Shown: positions 52,325-61,508, counted from the first letter of the stretch. The stretch is DNA of 64,000 nt from CANKHA01 sp034668825 (GCA_034668825.1 JAXDOR010000205.1:1-64000); one strand, 5' to 3'. Translations and numbers: made by a program. The notes: generated from the sequence alone by a model not told the origin.

Positions 52325-53773
52325 ATGTCCGTCGTGTTATCGCCTACAATGACGCCGCGAAAACAGGCCGTCCGCCGGCTGCACGACGAACTGGCCGTTG
52401 AACGCGAGCGTTGGTTGAATAAAGCCACGTTCTTTCACAGCGAAGATCTGCGCTATCTTAACTTCGTCGTTCCGGAAGGCAGCCGTATTCTCGAACTCGG
52501 TTGCGGGACCGGTCACCTCCTCGCGGCGCTTAAGCCATCCTATGGCGTCGGCGTGGATTTCAGCGAGGGAATGGTCGCGCAGGCGCGCAAAGCCCATCCG
52601 CAACTGACCTTTCTGCAGGGCGATGTCGAGGACGCCGACTTTGTCGTTTCATTGCCCGGACCATTCGACGTTATTCTGATCGTTGACACTGTGGGAGCGC
52701 TTGACGACTGTCAAAAGTTTTTCGAAAGCCTGCACGCCCTATGTACGCGCGACACCCGGATTGTCGTCGCTTATTTCTCGCATCTCTGGTATCCGGCCTT
52801 GAAGGTGGCGGAGCGGCTCGCTTTTCGGATGCCACAGTCACCGCAGAACGTCTTTTCGCCGAAAGACGTGCAAGCACTGGTGTCGCTCGCGGATTTCGAA
52901 CCGGTGAAAAGTGAAGTACGGCTGCTGTCGCCTGCACATATTTTTGGTCTGGGGCGCCTGCTCAATCGGTTCGTCGCGCCGTGGCCCGGTATTCGTGCGC
53001 TCTGTCTGCGTCACTATACGGTATGCCGATCGCTGCGGCGAATCGACGACGGGATCAAATCAGCGACTGTTGTCATCCCGGCACGTAACGAGCGCGGCAA
53101 TATAGAGGCGGCAGTGCGCCGGATGCCCCGCTTCGCCGACGACATCGAGATCATCTTCGTCGAAGGGCACTCGAAGGATGGCACCTGGGAGGAAATTCAA
53201 CGAGTCATTGCGGCCTATCCTGCCGAAACTATCAAAGCAATGAAGCAACCAGGAAAAGGCAAGGCGGACGCTGTGTTCTCCGCCTTTGAGGCGGCAACGG
53301 GCGACGTACTGATGATTCTCGATGCCGACTTGACCATGCCCCCCGAGCAACTGACGGCGTTTTGGCAAGCGATTCGTTCGGGCAAGGGCGAATTCATCAA
53401 CGGCTCGCGTTTGGTCTACCCGATGGAGGACGAGGCGATGCGCTTTCTCAATCTCATCGCGAATAAGCTATTCTCGATTATTTTCACCTGGCTGCTGTCG
53501 CAGCGCTTCACCGACACGTTATGCGGCACGAAGGTTTTGCGCCGCTCCGATTATGCGCGGCTTAAGGCAGGCCGCTCCTATTTCGGCGATTTTGACCCCT
53601 TCGGAGACTTCGATCTCATTTTCGGAGCCTCCAAGCTTAATCTGAAGGTCGTAGAAATTCCCATTAGGTACGCCAACCGTACCTACGGAGAGACACAAAT
53701 TTCGCGCTTTCGCCACGGGCTCATGCTGCTCCGTATGGTGGTCTTTGCTTTCCGGCGCATCAAGGCGTTGTGA
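52325..53773 (+). CDS. Fusion: intact class I methyltransferase + GT2 glycosyltransferase
   Basis: This 482-residue protein joins a methyltransferase (about residues 1-215) to a GT2 domain (about 240-482). The methyltransferase has an intact SAM loop, SRILELGCGTGHLLA, then GVDFSEGMV and FDVILIVDTVGALDD. The GT2 half has TVVIPARNERGN, PGKGKADAVFSAFEA, MILDADLTMPPEQ and a conserved end, TDTLCGTKVLRRSDY. It matches the arrangement of the 40670 protein but without the zinc ribbon and with a working-looking methyltransferase. The start may be ATG 52325 or 52349. It is 4 bases from the UPF0104 gene. Confidence 0.88.
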   Translation: MSVVLSPTMTPRKQAVRRLHDELAVERERWLNKATFFHSEDLRYLNFVVPEGSRILELGCGTGHLLAALKPSYGVGVDFSEGMVAQARKAHPQLTFLQGDVEDADFVVSLPGPFDVILIVDTVGALDDCQKFFESLHALCTRDTRIVVAYFSHLWYPALKVAERLAFRMPQSPQNVFSPKDVQALVSLADFEPVKSEVRLLSPAHIFGLGRLLNRFVAPWPGIRALCLRHYTVCRSLRRIDDGIKSATVVIPARNERGNIEAAVRRMPRFADDIEIIFVEGHSKDGTWEEIQRVIAAYPAETIKAMKQPGKGKADAVFSAFEAATGDVLMILDADLTMPPEQLTAFWQAIRSGKGEFINGSRLVYPMEDEAMRFLNLIANKLFSIIFTWLLSQRFTDTLCGTKVLRRSDYARLKAGRSYFGDFDPFGDFDLIFGASKLNLKVVEIPIRYANRTYGETQISRFRHGLMLLRMVVFAFRRIKAL

Positions 53774-54124
53774 GGTTTTGGATGTTCGGAGGCGCCTCAT
53801 AAATATTGTTCTATCTGGTGTGAGCCTGCTTCGCCCGGTTTGACCTATCAATCCGGAGCCGAAGCGTGATCCCTATTCCAACCAAGCCATTTCCGACCTG
53901 CTCGCCACCTGCGAATTACTCCGTGCAACGTTTATAGGGCTTCCTCAAGCGGGTTGATTGGTTTTCGCTCATGGTCTATCCGTTGACAGGCTGGTTAAAC
54001 CGTGGGGCTTGATCTCTGAGGCACTCGCCCTGCGAGTGTTGCGCGAATCCAATCATGGTCGGCCGCATCATGGCGTTTCGCATGATGCTCATCGTGGAAA
54101 AAGCAGCCGCACATTGAACGGTGG
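53774..54124. other. 351-base intergenic stretch before gmd
   Basis: No gene is supported here, and translated frames show nothing recognisable. It should hold the gmd promoter. Palindromes of types A to C are absent. An 11-base inverted match to 51179 lies at about 53936. Confidence 0.4.
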
Positions 54125-55204
54125 ATGATGTCTGGAGCTGCAAAGAAGACCGCTTTGATCACGGGCGTGACCGGCCAGGATGGCGCTTATATGGCCGAAT
54201 TCCTGCTCGCCAAGGGGTATGTTGTCCACGGGATCAAGCGGCGCTCGTCATCGTTTAATACCGGACGCATCGACCATCTCTATCACGACCTTCACGAGCA
54301 GGGCGTCTCGTTCTTCTTGCACTACGGCGACGCTACAGATGCGACCAACCTCATTCGCATCGTGCAGGAGACGCAGCCCGACGAAATCTACAATCTTGCG
54401 GCGCAATCGCATGTGCAGGTCTCGTTCGAGACGCCGGAATACACTGCGAATGCCGATGGCCTTGGAACGCTGCGATTGCTGGAAGCGATTCGTATCCTTG
54501 GCCTTGAAAGGCAGACGCGCTTCTATCAGGCGTCGACCTCGGAACTCTACGGCAAGGTCCAAGAGACGCCGCAGACGGAGACTACACCATTTTATCCGCG
54601 CTCGCCCTATGCCGCCGCGAAGCTCTATGCTTACTGGATCACCGTGAATTATCGCGAAGCCTATGGGATGCACGCCTCCAACGGCATTCTGTTCAATCAT
54701 GAAAGCCCGATCCGCGGGGAAACCTTTGTAACCCGCAAAATCACTCGTGCAGTAGCAGCGATCGAGCGGGGCCTGCAGGACCGGCTCTTTCTCGGCAATC
54801 TTGATGCCAAGCGTGACTGGGGCCATGCACGCGACTATGTCGAAGGCATGTGGCTGATCGTGCAGCAAGAGCAGCCCGATGATTTCGTACTGGCGACGGG
54901 CGAGATGCATTCCGTGCGCGAGTTCGTTGAGAAAGCATTTGCGCAGATCGACCGGAAAATCGAGTGGCGTGGTGCCGGCGTGAGCGAAAAAGGCTTCGAT
55001 CAGACTGGACGTGTGTTGGTCGAAGTCGATCCGCGCTATTTCCGGCCGACGGAAGTCGATCTACTGCTCGGCAACGCCAGCAAGGCACACCGCAAGCTCG
55101 GCTGGCATCACAAGACGAGTTTCGACATGCTCGTCCGTGAAATGATCGATGCGGACATGATAGCAGTTCGCCTCGAACAAGACCGCCGCAATCGGTATGA
55201 GTAA
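54125..55204 (+). CDS. gmd: GDP-mannose 4,6-dehydratase
   Basis: This 359-residue enzyme converts GDP-D-mannose to GDP-4-keto-6-deoxy-mannose. The family stretches are plain: ITGVTGQDGAYMAEFLL, GIKRRSSSFNTGRIDHLY, the active-site STSELYGKVQETPQ with YAAAKLYAYW, and NGILFNHESPIRGETFVTRK. Two ATGs (54125, 54128) adjoin. It is 17 bases before the GDP-fucose synthase gene. Relatives in some bacteria act on GDP-heptose instead, so both substrates deserve thought given the nearby heptose cassette. Confidence 0.96.
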   Translation: MMSGAAKKTALITGVTGQDGAYMAEFLLAKGYVVHGIKRRSSSFNTGRIDHLYHDLHEQGVSFFLHYGDATDATNLIRIVQETQPDEIYNLAAQSHVQVSFETPEYTANADGLGTLRLLEAIRILGLERQTRFYQASTSELYGKVQETPQTETTPFYPRSPYAAAKLYAYWITVNYREAYGMHASNGILFNHESPIRGETFVTRKITRAVAAIERGLQDRLFLGNLDAKRDWGHARDYVEGMWLIVQQEQPDDFVLATGEMHSVREFVEKAFAQIDRKIEWRGAGVSEKGFDQTGRVLVEVDPRYFRPTEVDLLLGNASKAHRKLGWHHKTSFDMLVREMIDADMIAVRLEQDRRNRYE

Positions 55205-55221
55205 ATGGAACGCGCTGGATC

Positions 55222-56184
55222 ATGGTAGCGAAGATTTTCGATCTTGCCGGACGCCGTGTCTTCGTGGCTGGCCATCGCGGCATGGTTGGCTCGGCGCTGG
55301 TCCGCCGCCTCGGCATTGTCGACTGCCAGGTGATGACCGCCAGCCGTGACAAGCTCGACTTGCTCGACGGTGCTGCAACCCATCACTATCTCGCCGATGC
55401 AAAGCCGGATGTTGTCATCGTCGCGGCGGCTAAGGTTGGAGGCATCCATGCCAACAGCACTTATCCGGCCGAATTCATCCAGGAGAACCTCGGCATTGCA
55501 ATCAACACGATTCACGGCAGTTATAAAGCCGGCGTCAAGAAACTGCTGTTCCTCGGCTCGTCATGCATTTATCCGAAATTCGCGCGGCAACCGATGAGCG
55601 AGGACGAGTTGCTTGCTGGCCCACTCGAGCCGACCAACGAGTCCTATGCGGTTGCAAAGATCGCCGGAATCAAGCTCTGCCAGGCTTATCGGCGCCAGTA
55701 CGGTGCTGACTTCATTTCGGTCATGCCGACCAATCTTTATGGTGCAGGCGACAACTACCATCTTGAAAACAGCCACGTCGTTGCGGCGCTCATCCGGCGT
55801 TTCCATGAGGCCAAGCAGACGCGTGCTCCAAGCGTGACCATCTGGGGTACCGGAGCGCCACGGCGCGAGTTTCTGTTCGTGGACGATCTCGCCGACGCCT
55901 GCATCTTTGTGCTGGAACATTATTCAGGAGAGACGCACCTGAACGTCGGCACCGGCGAGGACACCACGATCGCCGAGTTCGCGCGGGCCGTCTCCGATAT
56001 CGTTGGCTACGAGGGGCAGCTCACGTTCGACACGACGCGTCCCGACGGCTCCCCGCAAAAGCTCCTCGACGTTTCCAAACTCGACGCCATGGGCTGGCGA
56101 GCGACAACCTCGTTGCGTACCGGCCTCGCAGCGGCCTATGCCGATTTTCTGGCGGACGGAGGTCGCGGACGGCACGACCGGTAA
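55222..56184 (+). CDS. fcl: GDP-L-fucose synthase (GDP-4-keto-6-deoxymannose epimerase/reductase)
   Basis: This 320-residue enzyme epimerises C3 and C5 and reduces C4 of the Gmd product. It has VAGHRGMVGSALVRRL, the conserved AAKVGGIHAN, LGSSCIYPK with ESYAVAKIAG (Y-x3-K), and MPTNLYGAGDNYHLENSHV. It pairs with gmd in the usual order. The product is GDP-L-fucose if the substrate is GDP-mannose. After its stop a 6-base hairpin TGCCAT/ATGGCA (56189-56210) separates it from the convergent GT4-RgpF gene. Confidence 0.94.
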   Translation: MVAKIFDLAGRRVFVAGHRGMVGSALVRRLGIVDCQVMTASRDKLDLLDGAATHHYLADAKPDVVIVAAAKVGGIHANSTYPAEFIQENLGIAINTIHGSYKAGVKKLLFLGSSCIYPKFARQPMSEDELLAGPLEPTNESYAVAKIAGIKLCQAYRRQYGADFISVMPTNLYGAGDNYHLENSHVVAALIRRFHEAKQTRAPSVTIWGTGAPRREFLFVDDLADACIFVLEHYSGETHLNVGTGEDTTIAEFARAVSDIVGYEGQLTFDTTRPDGSPQKLLDVSKLDAMGWRATTSLRTGLAAAYADFLADGGRGRHDR

Positions 56185-56252
56185 CCGGTGCCATCATTTC
56201 CAGTATGGCATCACGAATACACAAACGCCTGGATGCGGTTTCTCCCGACGCC

Positions 56253-59084
56253 TCACCTAATGATTCCCGGGACATGCGTCGTCGCATAGCCATAACCCGC
56301 GTGCTCGCAGGCGAAAGGTAAAAGACGCTCAAGCGCGTGCAACACGCTGCCGTCGTAGCGAAGCGGTTCGTCTGGATAGTCGTCCCAGTCGAGTTTTAGG
56401 TCAAACAACGGGCTGAGTGCCTTGGTCCGGGCCCAGAACATCGTACCCACCGGAAATTCGAAAAAGGGCTCTAGTGGTTCCGCTATACCCATTCGTCGTG
56501 CAAGATTGCAGGCGATTTCGAAGTTGCCCGCCCACCCTGTAAGATGGGGATCTTCAGGGAAGACTAATCCAAGATCCGGGTTTGCAGCGAATCGAGCCAG
56601 CACAATGTCGAGCATGGGGTAGAAGCCGCCGACAAGGTTCTGCCAAAGAAATTCTCGCCAGACCTCCCCCGTCGCTGAGTCGCCAACCAAAGAGCTCCGC
56701 TTACTGTGGAGATGACCGATCACGTCGTAGCGGGAGAGGAGTTCTCGGCCAACGCCACTCAAGAACGCACCGATATCGCGACCACGATTGGGAACGACCC
56801 GGATCGTGACCGCACCCATTTGATAGCCCGAGGCGGCGAGGCGAAGGGCTGCCGCCTTCTCTTTGTCAGATGTCGTCAGCAGCAGATCGCATCGAGACCG
56901 ATTTTCCCCCATTTTTTGCAGCAGGTCTGCTGCCAACTCCGGATAAAAGAAGTGGACGTGGAGGAGCGCTGAACATTGCGCATCCGGCACCGGCTCCTGA
57001 TCGGACGGTACGATGATGGCATGGCACCAGGGGCCGTCCGGCTGGCCGTTGCGGATAAAATCGGCCAGCGGATTGATGAGGGCGCTATCGTATCGGTCCG
57101 CGTTTTTATGCGCATATATTTGCGGATGGAACCCCGGCAGGGGACGTCGGAAGCGCGAATTCTTAACGGCGTGAGGACTTGTACCCACGGCCGCCCATCG
57201 CGTCAGGAAGTCGTTGATAGCGTCAGCCCTGTCAACAGGAGGCGAATTGCGAGGTAGATAAATATCTGGATCAAATGAGGGATCATCGTGCAGCGTTGCA
57301 AAGTCCTGCATACGCTGTCGCATGATCTCGATTGCCTGCCGCCCGAGCTGGTCGATCTGGTTTACATAATTTCCCATATCGAACATCATCTCGCCAAAAC
57401 GCCGTGTTGCCTGCCCAATTCTGGCGCGCTGGTCTTCGTTGTCGGCAAACCCCGCAATGATGCGGGCGGCGGCATGAACGTCGAGATACGCCACCACGCA
57501 CATGCGCAGAATATCATCGCTGCCGAGAAGCGGTGCAATTCCGCTTCCGCCCTCGAAGCATACGACTGGCAGTCCATGCATCGCCGCATCGATTGTGACA
57601 TTGGGGAGCGGATCCAGTCGTGAGCTCAGAAGGAAAACGCCGGCCATCGCATAGGCCGGTTCAAGATCCGTAACCTCATCAACTATCGCAACCATATCTT
57701 CGAGATTTGAACGCGCTATTTGTTCGGCGAGATAACTGGAATAGCTGACATCATTCACGGGATCGTATCCGTGGCCGATCCACACAAAGCGCACGGGCCG
57801 CTTGGGCTTTAGCGCCTTCACAGCCGCGGCACAGGACAGGAAAAGATCAACGCCTTTGCGGAACTGAATCGCTCCCCCACCTAATACAACCAATGCATCC
57901 TCGGCTCCTTGCGGCCGCATTTTACGGCGCAGAACTAGTGAATCCCGAGCTGCGGTGGCTTGCTGCGGCGCTCCAGGCACGATGCACCGTCCCTGCCGGA
58001 TGATATGAAGTTTTCGGCTGGACAGGGTTGGAAGTTCCTGCAGCGCGGAATTCGCCGTCATATCAGCCGAAAAGACCATCTGCGTCGCCCATTCAAGAGC
58101 TTCGCTCATAGCTCCTTTCGGTTGGGTATAGGACGCGAACTCATGCACCAAGGAGATAACAGGGATACCGCCCTTCACGAGCGAAGAAATGAAGGATCGC
58201 GATTCAATGCTGTTAACGATCGCATATGAAATGGGGCCGAACACCGCGAGGCGTTGAACAAGGCGTTTGGCTTCGGCTTCATGCCAATCAAGGTAACTAA
58301 GGGGGCCAATTACCGCTGCCGAGCACTTGGCAAAATCATGAACCAAGGGCCCACCCCGTAGCAGCAATGAGACGACGTTGTAACGACGGCGCAAATGCAC
58401 AGCGATGTTGTACGCCACGATCGGCGCGCCGGTTCGAGATGTGTCATGGCTCACGAGAAGGACGGTCTCGCGGCGCCGATCCAAACCTTCCGCATTGAAA
58501 GTGAGATTCCAAGCGCTGCTGACCGGCCGCCTTTGCTCAAAGCGGCCGTTCGCAACGTAGTGAGCAAGACAACTCATGCCCGCGTTGGCGACGTCCGGAT
58601 ATCGTTCTCGATAATAGTCGGGATCGAATCGGTCGGAGGGAGTCTGTCCTGTTTGCTCTCCTACAATCACGTAATGGAGCGCGGGATCCATGTCGCGAGG
58701 CAGGCCGAGACGTGCGGCATAGCAGTGCGCGTCTAGGAAGCCGCTGGTGCGGACCATCGCAGCCAAGTGTTCCGCATGAGCGCGCGTTGGATAAACAATC
58801 CAGCCAGCGGCCCGCAGATTGAGGAAAGTTATTGCAGGCGGGCCATCAAAGCCGATCGTTTGGAAAAAAGGGTAGAGAAAACTGCCTTCGAATCCCAGTC
58901 CCGGCTCAAGGCAATCGCGCCACCCCTGGATAAGATAATGCTCGGCGGCATTCTGCTCGGCGGCAAGACCTGCCGCTGAACGGTATATTGCGGCATCGAA
59001 GATATCGCTTTGCTCCAGAAGCTCACGATCGGCGAGCAGGTCGTCCGTTGTGCGGTAGTTCCCGTTTATGTGGGTGTCGAGCAT
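56253..59084 (-). CDS. Multidomain glycosyltransferase: GT4 domain plus RgpF (rhamnan synthesis F) domain
   Basis: This 943-residue protein (ATG 59084; a GTG at 59135 is in frame) has three parts. The first about 180 residues hold repeats with FDAAIYRSAAG and FDPDYYRERYPDV, each preceding a conserved H-Y-x5-G end. The middle has a GT-B domain with GGGAIQFRKGVDLFLS, FVWIGHGYDP and HGLPVVCFEGGSG. The last about 300 residues are RgpF-like: DLLLTTSDKEKAAAL, VPNRGRDIGAFLSG, IGHLHSKRSS, FPVGTMFWAR. RgpF-type domains are found in rhamnose-polymer assembly, which agrees with the rfb genes nearby. It is convergent with fcl. Confidence 0.87.
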   Translation of the reverse strand: MLDTHINGNYRTTDDLLADRELLEQSDIFDAAIYRSAAGLAAEQNAAEHYLIQGWRDCLEPGLGFEGSFLYPFFQTIGFDGPPAITFLNLRAAGWIVYPTRAHAEHLAAMVRTSGFLDAHCYAARLGLPRDMDPALHYVIVGEQTGQTPSDRFDPDYYRERYPDVANAGMSCLAHYVANGRFEQRRPVSSAWNLTFNAEGLDRRRETVLLVSHDTSRTGAPIVAYNIAVHLRRRYNVVSLLLRGGPLVHDFAKCSAAVIGPLSYLDWHEAEAKRLVQRLAVFGPISYAIVNSIESRSFISSLVKGGIPVISLVHEFASYTQPKGAMSEALEWATQMVFSADMTANSALQELPTLSSRKLHIIRQGRCIVPGAPQQATAARDSLVLRRKMRPQGAEDALVVLGGGAIQFRKGVDLFLSCAAAVKALKPKRPVRFVWIGHGYDPVNDVSYSSYLAEQIARSNLEDMVAIVDEVTDLEPAYAMAGVFLLSSRLDPLPNVTIDAAMHGLPVVCFEGGSGIAPLLGSDDILRMCVVAYLDVHAAARIIAGFADNEDQRARIGQATRRFGEMMFDMGNYVNQIDQLGRQAIEIMRQRMQDFATLHDDPSFDPDIYLPRNSPPVDRADAINDFLTRWAAVGTSPHAVKNSRFRRPLPGFHPQIYAHKNADRYDSALINPLADFIRNGQPDGPWCHAIIVPSDQEPVPDAQCSALLHVHFFYPELAADLLQKMGENRSRCDLLLTTSDKEKAAALRLAASGYQMGAVTIRVVPNRGRDIGAFLSGVGRELLSRYDVIGHLHSKRSSLVGDSATGEVWREFLWQNLVGGFYPMLDIVLARFAANPDLGLVFPEDPHLTGWAGNFEIACNLARRMGIAEPLEPFFEFPVGTMFWARTKALSPLFDLKLDWDDYPDEPLRYDGSVLHALERLLPFACEHAGYGYATTHVPGIIR

Positions 59085-59261
59085 GCTATTTACAAACGAT
59101 CGGATAATTGAGGAATTTGCACATGCGAGGGTCACCCATCAATAACGAAATCCCAGGGGACGGGGCAAGCCAAACAACCTTCTGGATGGATCGAGAAAGT
59201 TCAGGAATAGGAGTCTTTATACATGTAAACCCATCTTCGGTCATGGCGGCCCTCTCGCAGA

Positions 59262-61508
59262 TCAGGTTCTCCCGGGAAGGAGTCTTTGAATTGCAGTGAT
59301 CATACGCCACGACCTTGACGCCTCGATGTTTTTAAGGCGCTGCTCCGCCGCAGCAAGCTGCTGAGCGCGATCCTCTGCTTCGGTGATCAGGCGTTGCCGA
59401 TCGATCTCGGCTGAGTCAAGGCGGCGTCCGCACTCTTCGATATCTCCAACGAGTTGACGCCGCTCGTTATCCAAAGCCGCGAGACGTCGGTTGCGGTCTT
59501 CGGCCTCCGCAACGAGCCGCCGTAGCTCGCGATCGTTTGCGGTGAGCTTCCGCTCACGATCCTGAGCCTCGCTCCTCAGCCGCCTGAGATCGCTATCCGC
59601 CACAGTAAGCCGCCGCTCGCGATCCTCGACCTCTTCCATGAGATGCCGCAGTTGGCCGTCTGCAGCTATCAGCTGCCGGTCCCGCTGTTCGACTTCGGCG
59701 ATGAGCCGCCGTAGCTCACCGTCGGCGTCCGTGAGCCGCCGCTCGCGATCCTCGACCTCTCCCGCAAGATGCCGCAACTGGCCGTCAGCCGCTGTCAGCC
59801 GCTCTTCCCGGTTCTCGACCTCGGCCATGAGACGCCGCAGCTCGACATCGGCACCCGCGAGCCGCCGTTCGCGATCCTCGACCTCTCCCGCAAGATGCCG
59901 CACCTGGCCGTCAGCAGCTGTCAGCCGCGCGTCCCGCTGCTCGACCTCGGCCATGAGACGCCGCAGCTCGACCTCGGCACCCGCGAGCCGCCGGTCGCGA
60001 TCGTCTACTTCGGCTACGAGATGCCGCCGCTGGCCTTCAGCAGCGTTCAGCTGCCGGTCGCGGTGTTCGCCTTCGGCGATGAGCCGCCGTAGCTCACCGT
60101 CGGCATCCGTTAGCCGCTGCTCGCGATCCTCGACCTCTGCAACAAGATGCCGCAGTTGGCCGTCAGCTGCTGTCAGCTGCCGGTCCCGCTGTTCGACTTC
60201 GGCGATGAGCCGCCGTAGCTCGCCGTCGGCATCCGTGAGCCGCCGGTTGCGATCGTCAACTTCGGCTACGAGATGCCGCAGCTGGCCTTCAGCCGCTGTT
60301 AGCCGCTCTTCCAGGTTGTTGACTTCAGCCATAAGAGTCCGCATCTCGCGGTCAGCAGCCGTCAGCCGCTCTTCCCGGTTCTCGACCTCGGCCACGAGAC
60401 GCCGCAGCTCGACATCGGCACCCGCGAGCCGCCGATCCCGATCTTCTCTCTCCGCCATGAAACGTCGCAGCTCCCGGTCAGCCTCAGTTAGCCGCTCTCC
60501 CCGATTCTCGATTTCGGCAATAAAACGCCGCAGCTCGCCGTCGGCATCCCTGAGCCTACAGTCCCGATCCGAGACCTCGCGCGCGAGCGAAGCAAAATGA
60601 CGAGAGGCTTTTTCGGCTTCCGCGGCCGCAAGTCCTTTGTACAACCTTCCAGCTTCAGCGAACGTGGCACGGAGGTAATCGAACGATGCGCGTAGCTCGG
60701 TTTCCTTGCCTATCGAGGCAGCTTCGGTCAGACGATTGAAAATCTCGACGACCGCGGGGCCGATATCGGACCGTGTCCTGAGTTCTTGATAGCCAAATCT
60801 GTTGCGATGAAGGTCCCTGGTCAGAAAACGGTTTATTTCCCGCGTCACTTTTGCGCCCGGAGCTGGAACACGCCGGCCCGATAACTCTCGAAGCTTTCCG
60901 GCAAATGGCCGCCAATCCGCTAGGAGTTGATCATAAGGAAGGAAAATCCTCGGCCTCCCGCGGCTTGCCAGCTCCACTTCCAAGTTGCTGTGAGTGTACA
61001 TCAGCAACGATTTCGCCAGCGCAAAGCCATTTCGGCGGCTGAGAGACTCCGCAACTTCCAGCGGATTGCGAAACGGAACGATGACGACGCTTTCTGTTTT
61101 GAGGGTATCGAGAACCTGCAGCCACATAGGCAACAGCAACGCGATGCGAGGATCCTTTACGACGAAGACGGCGGAATTCTGGAATTCCTCTTGGATCTCG
61201 ACGACAAGCTGACGCTTAGCTTTGCGCGCCGCAGTCGATTTAATCCAATTTTCAGCCACCGGAAAAGGAGTGTCATAACTGCTGCCAAGCGTTTCCAAAA
61301 GATGCTCGTGAATCTGCACCACGCGGGGGGACTCCCAAAAGCCACGATCATTGTCTCCTGCCGACGCGGGAACGAGTTCACCGGCGATGTGTGCCCCCAA
61401 AAGATTTACGACTCGCGCCGTGGCCGAGGTCCCAGACCGATGCATACCCGCTACAATGATGCACAATTTTGAGCGGGCGCTGGGCGACGGCTTCGATTTT
61501 ATAGCCAA
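59262..61508 (-). CDS. Sulfotransferase-family protein with a twenty-repeat coiled coil
   Basis: This 748-residue protein has an N-terminal P-loop sulfotransferase domain. GMHRSGTSATARVVNLLG at residues 21-38 is the PAPS 5'-phosphosulfate loop and VPFRNPLEVAESLSRR the 3'-phosphate region. Residues 314-733 are twenty units of 21 residues, each three heptads long, with the consensus D-R-x-R-(R/Q)-L-x-x-A-D-G-E-L-R-R-L-x-A-E-V-E. This should form one long coiled coil. The chain ends ASRSWRMITAIQRLLPG, a tail also seen in the 31134 protein. The expected role is sulfation of the surface polysaccharide, with the coil as a spacer or ruler. A plus-strand frame in the repeat region is a shadow. Confidence 0.87.
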   Translation of the reverse strand: MAIKSKPSPSARSKLCIIVAGMHRSGTSATARVVNLLGAHIAGELVPASAGDNDRGFWESPRVVQIHEHLLETLGSSYDTPFPVAENWIKSTAARKAKRQLVVEIQEEFQNSAVFVVKDPRIALLLPMWLQVLDTLKTESVVIVPFRNPLEVAESLSRRNGFALAKSLLMYTHSNLEVELASRGRPRIFLPYDQLLADWRPFAGKLRELSGRRVPAPGAKVTREINRFLTRDLHRNRFGYQELRTRSDIGPAVVEIFNRLTEAASIGKETELRASFDYLRATFAEAGRLYKGLAAAEAEKASRHFASLAREVSDRDCRLRDADGELRRFIAEIENRGERLTEADRELRRFMAEREDRDRRLAGADVELRRLVAEVENREERLTAADREMRTLMAEVNNLEERLTAAEGQLRHLVAEVDDRNRRLTDADGELRRLIAEVEQRDRQLTAADGQLRHLVAEVEDREQRLTDADGELRRLIAEGEHRDRQLNAAEGQRRHLVAEVDDRDRRLAGAEVELRRLMAEVEQRDARLTAADGQVRHLAGEVEDRERRLAGADVELRRLMAEVENREERLTAADGQLRHLAGEVEDRERRLTDADGELRRLIAEVEQRDRQLIAADGQLRHLMEEVEDRERRLTVADSDLRRLRSEAQDRERKLTANDRELRRLVAEAEDRNRRLAALDNERRQLVGDIEECGRRLDSAEIDRQRLITEAEDRAQQLAAAEQRLKNIEASRSWRMITAIQRLLPGRT
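59310..60569 (-). repeat. Tandem 63-base repeat, twenty units, inside the sulfotransferase gene
   Basis: Units of 63 bases encode 21-residue coiled-coil repeats. They are diverged to different degrees: units 6-15 counting from the N-terminus are closest to each other, and the last four are the most diverged. Alternation of two sub-types (DADGELRRLIAEVE and TAADGQLRHLVAEVE) suggests that a 126-base pair of units was duplicated. Confidence 0.9.

Noticed and set aside
51179..53946. An 11-base inverted match (AGGAAGCCCTA / TAGGGCTTCCT) bracketing the UPF0104 and methyltransferase-GT2 pair
   Set aside because: The match does not extend beyond 11 bases, there is no transposase or target duplication, and a match of this length is expected by chance over these distances.
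59086..59310. A 74-codon minus-strand frame between the GT4-RgpF and sulfotransferase genes
   Set aside because: It overlaps both flanking genes at its ends and has no domain or ribosome site that would support it.
59638..60600. A long plus-strand frame rich in Ser, Arg and Ala repeats
   Set aside because: It is the complement of the 63-base coiled-coil repeats of the minus-strand sulfotransferase; the repeat period and composition explain it fully.
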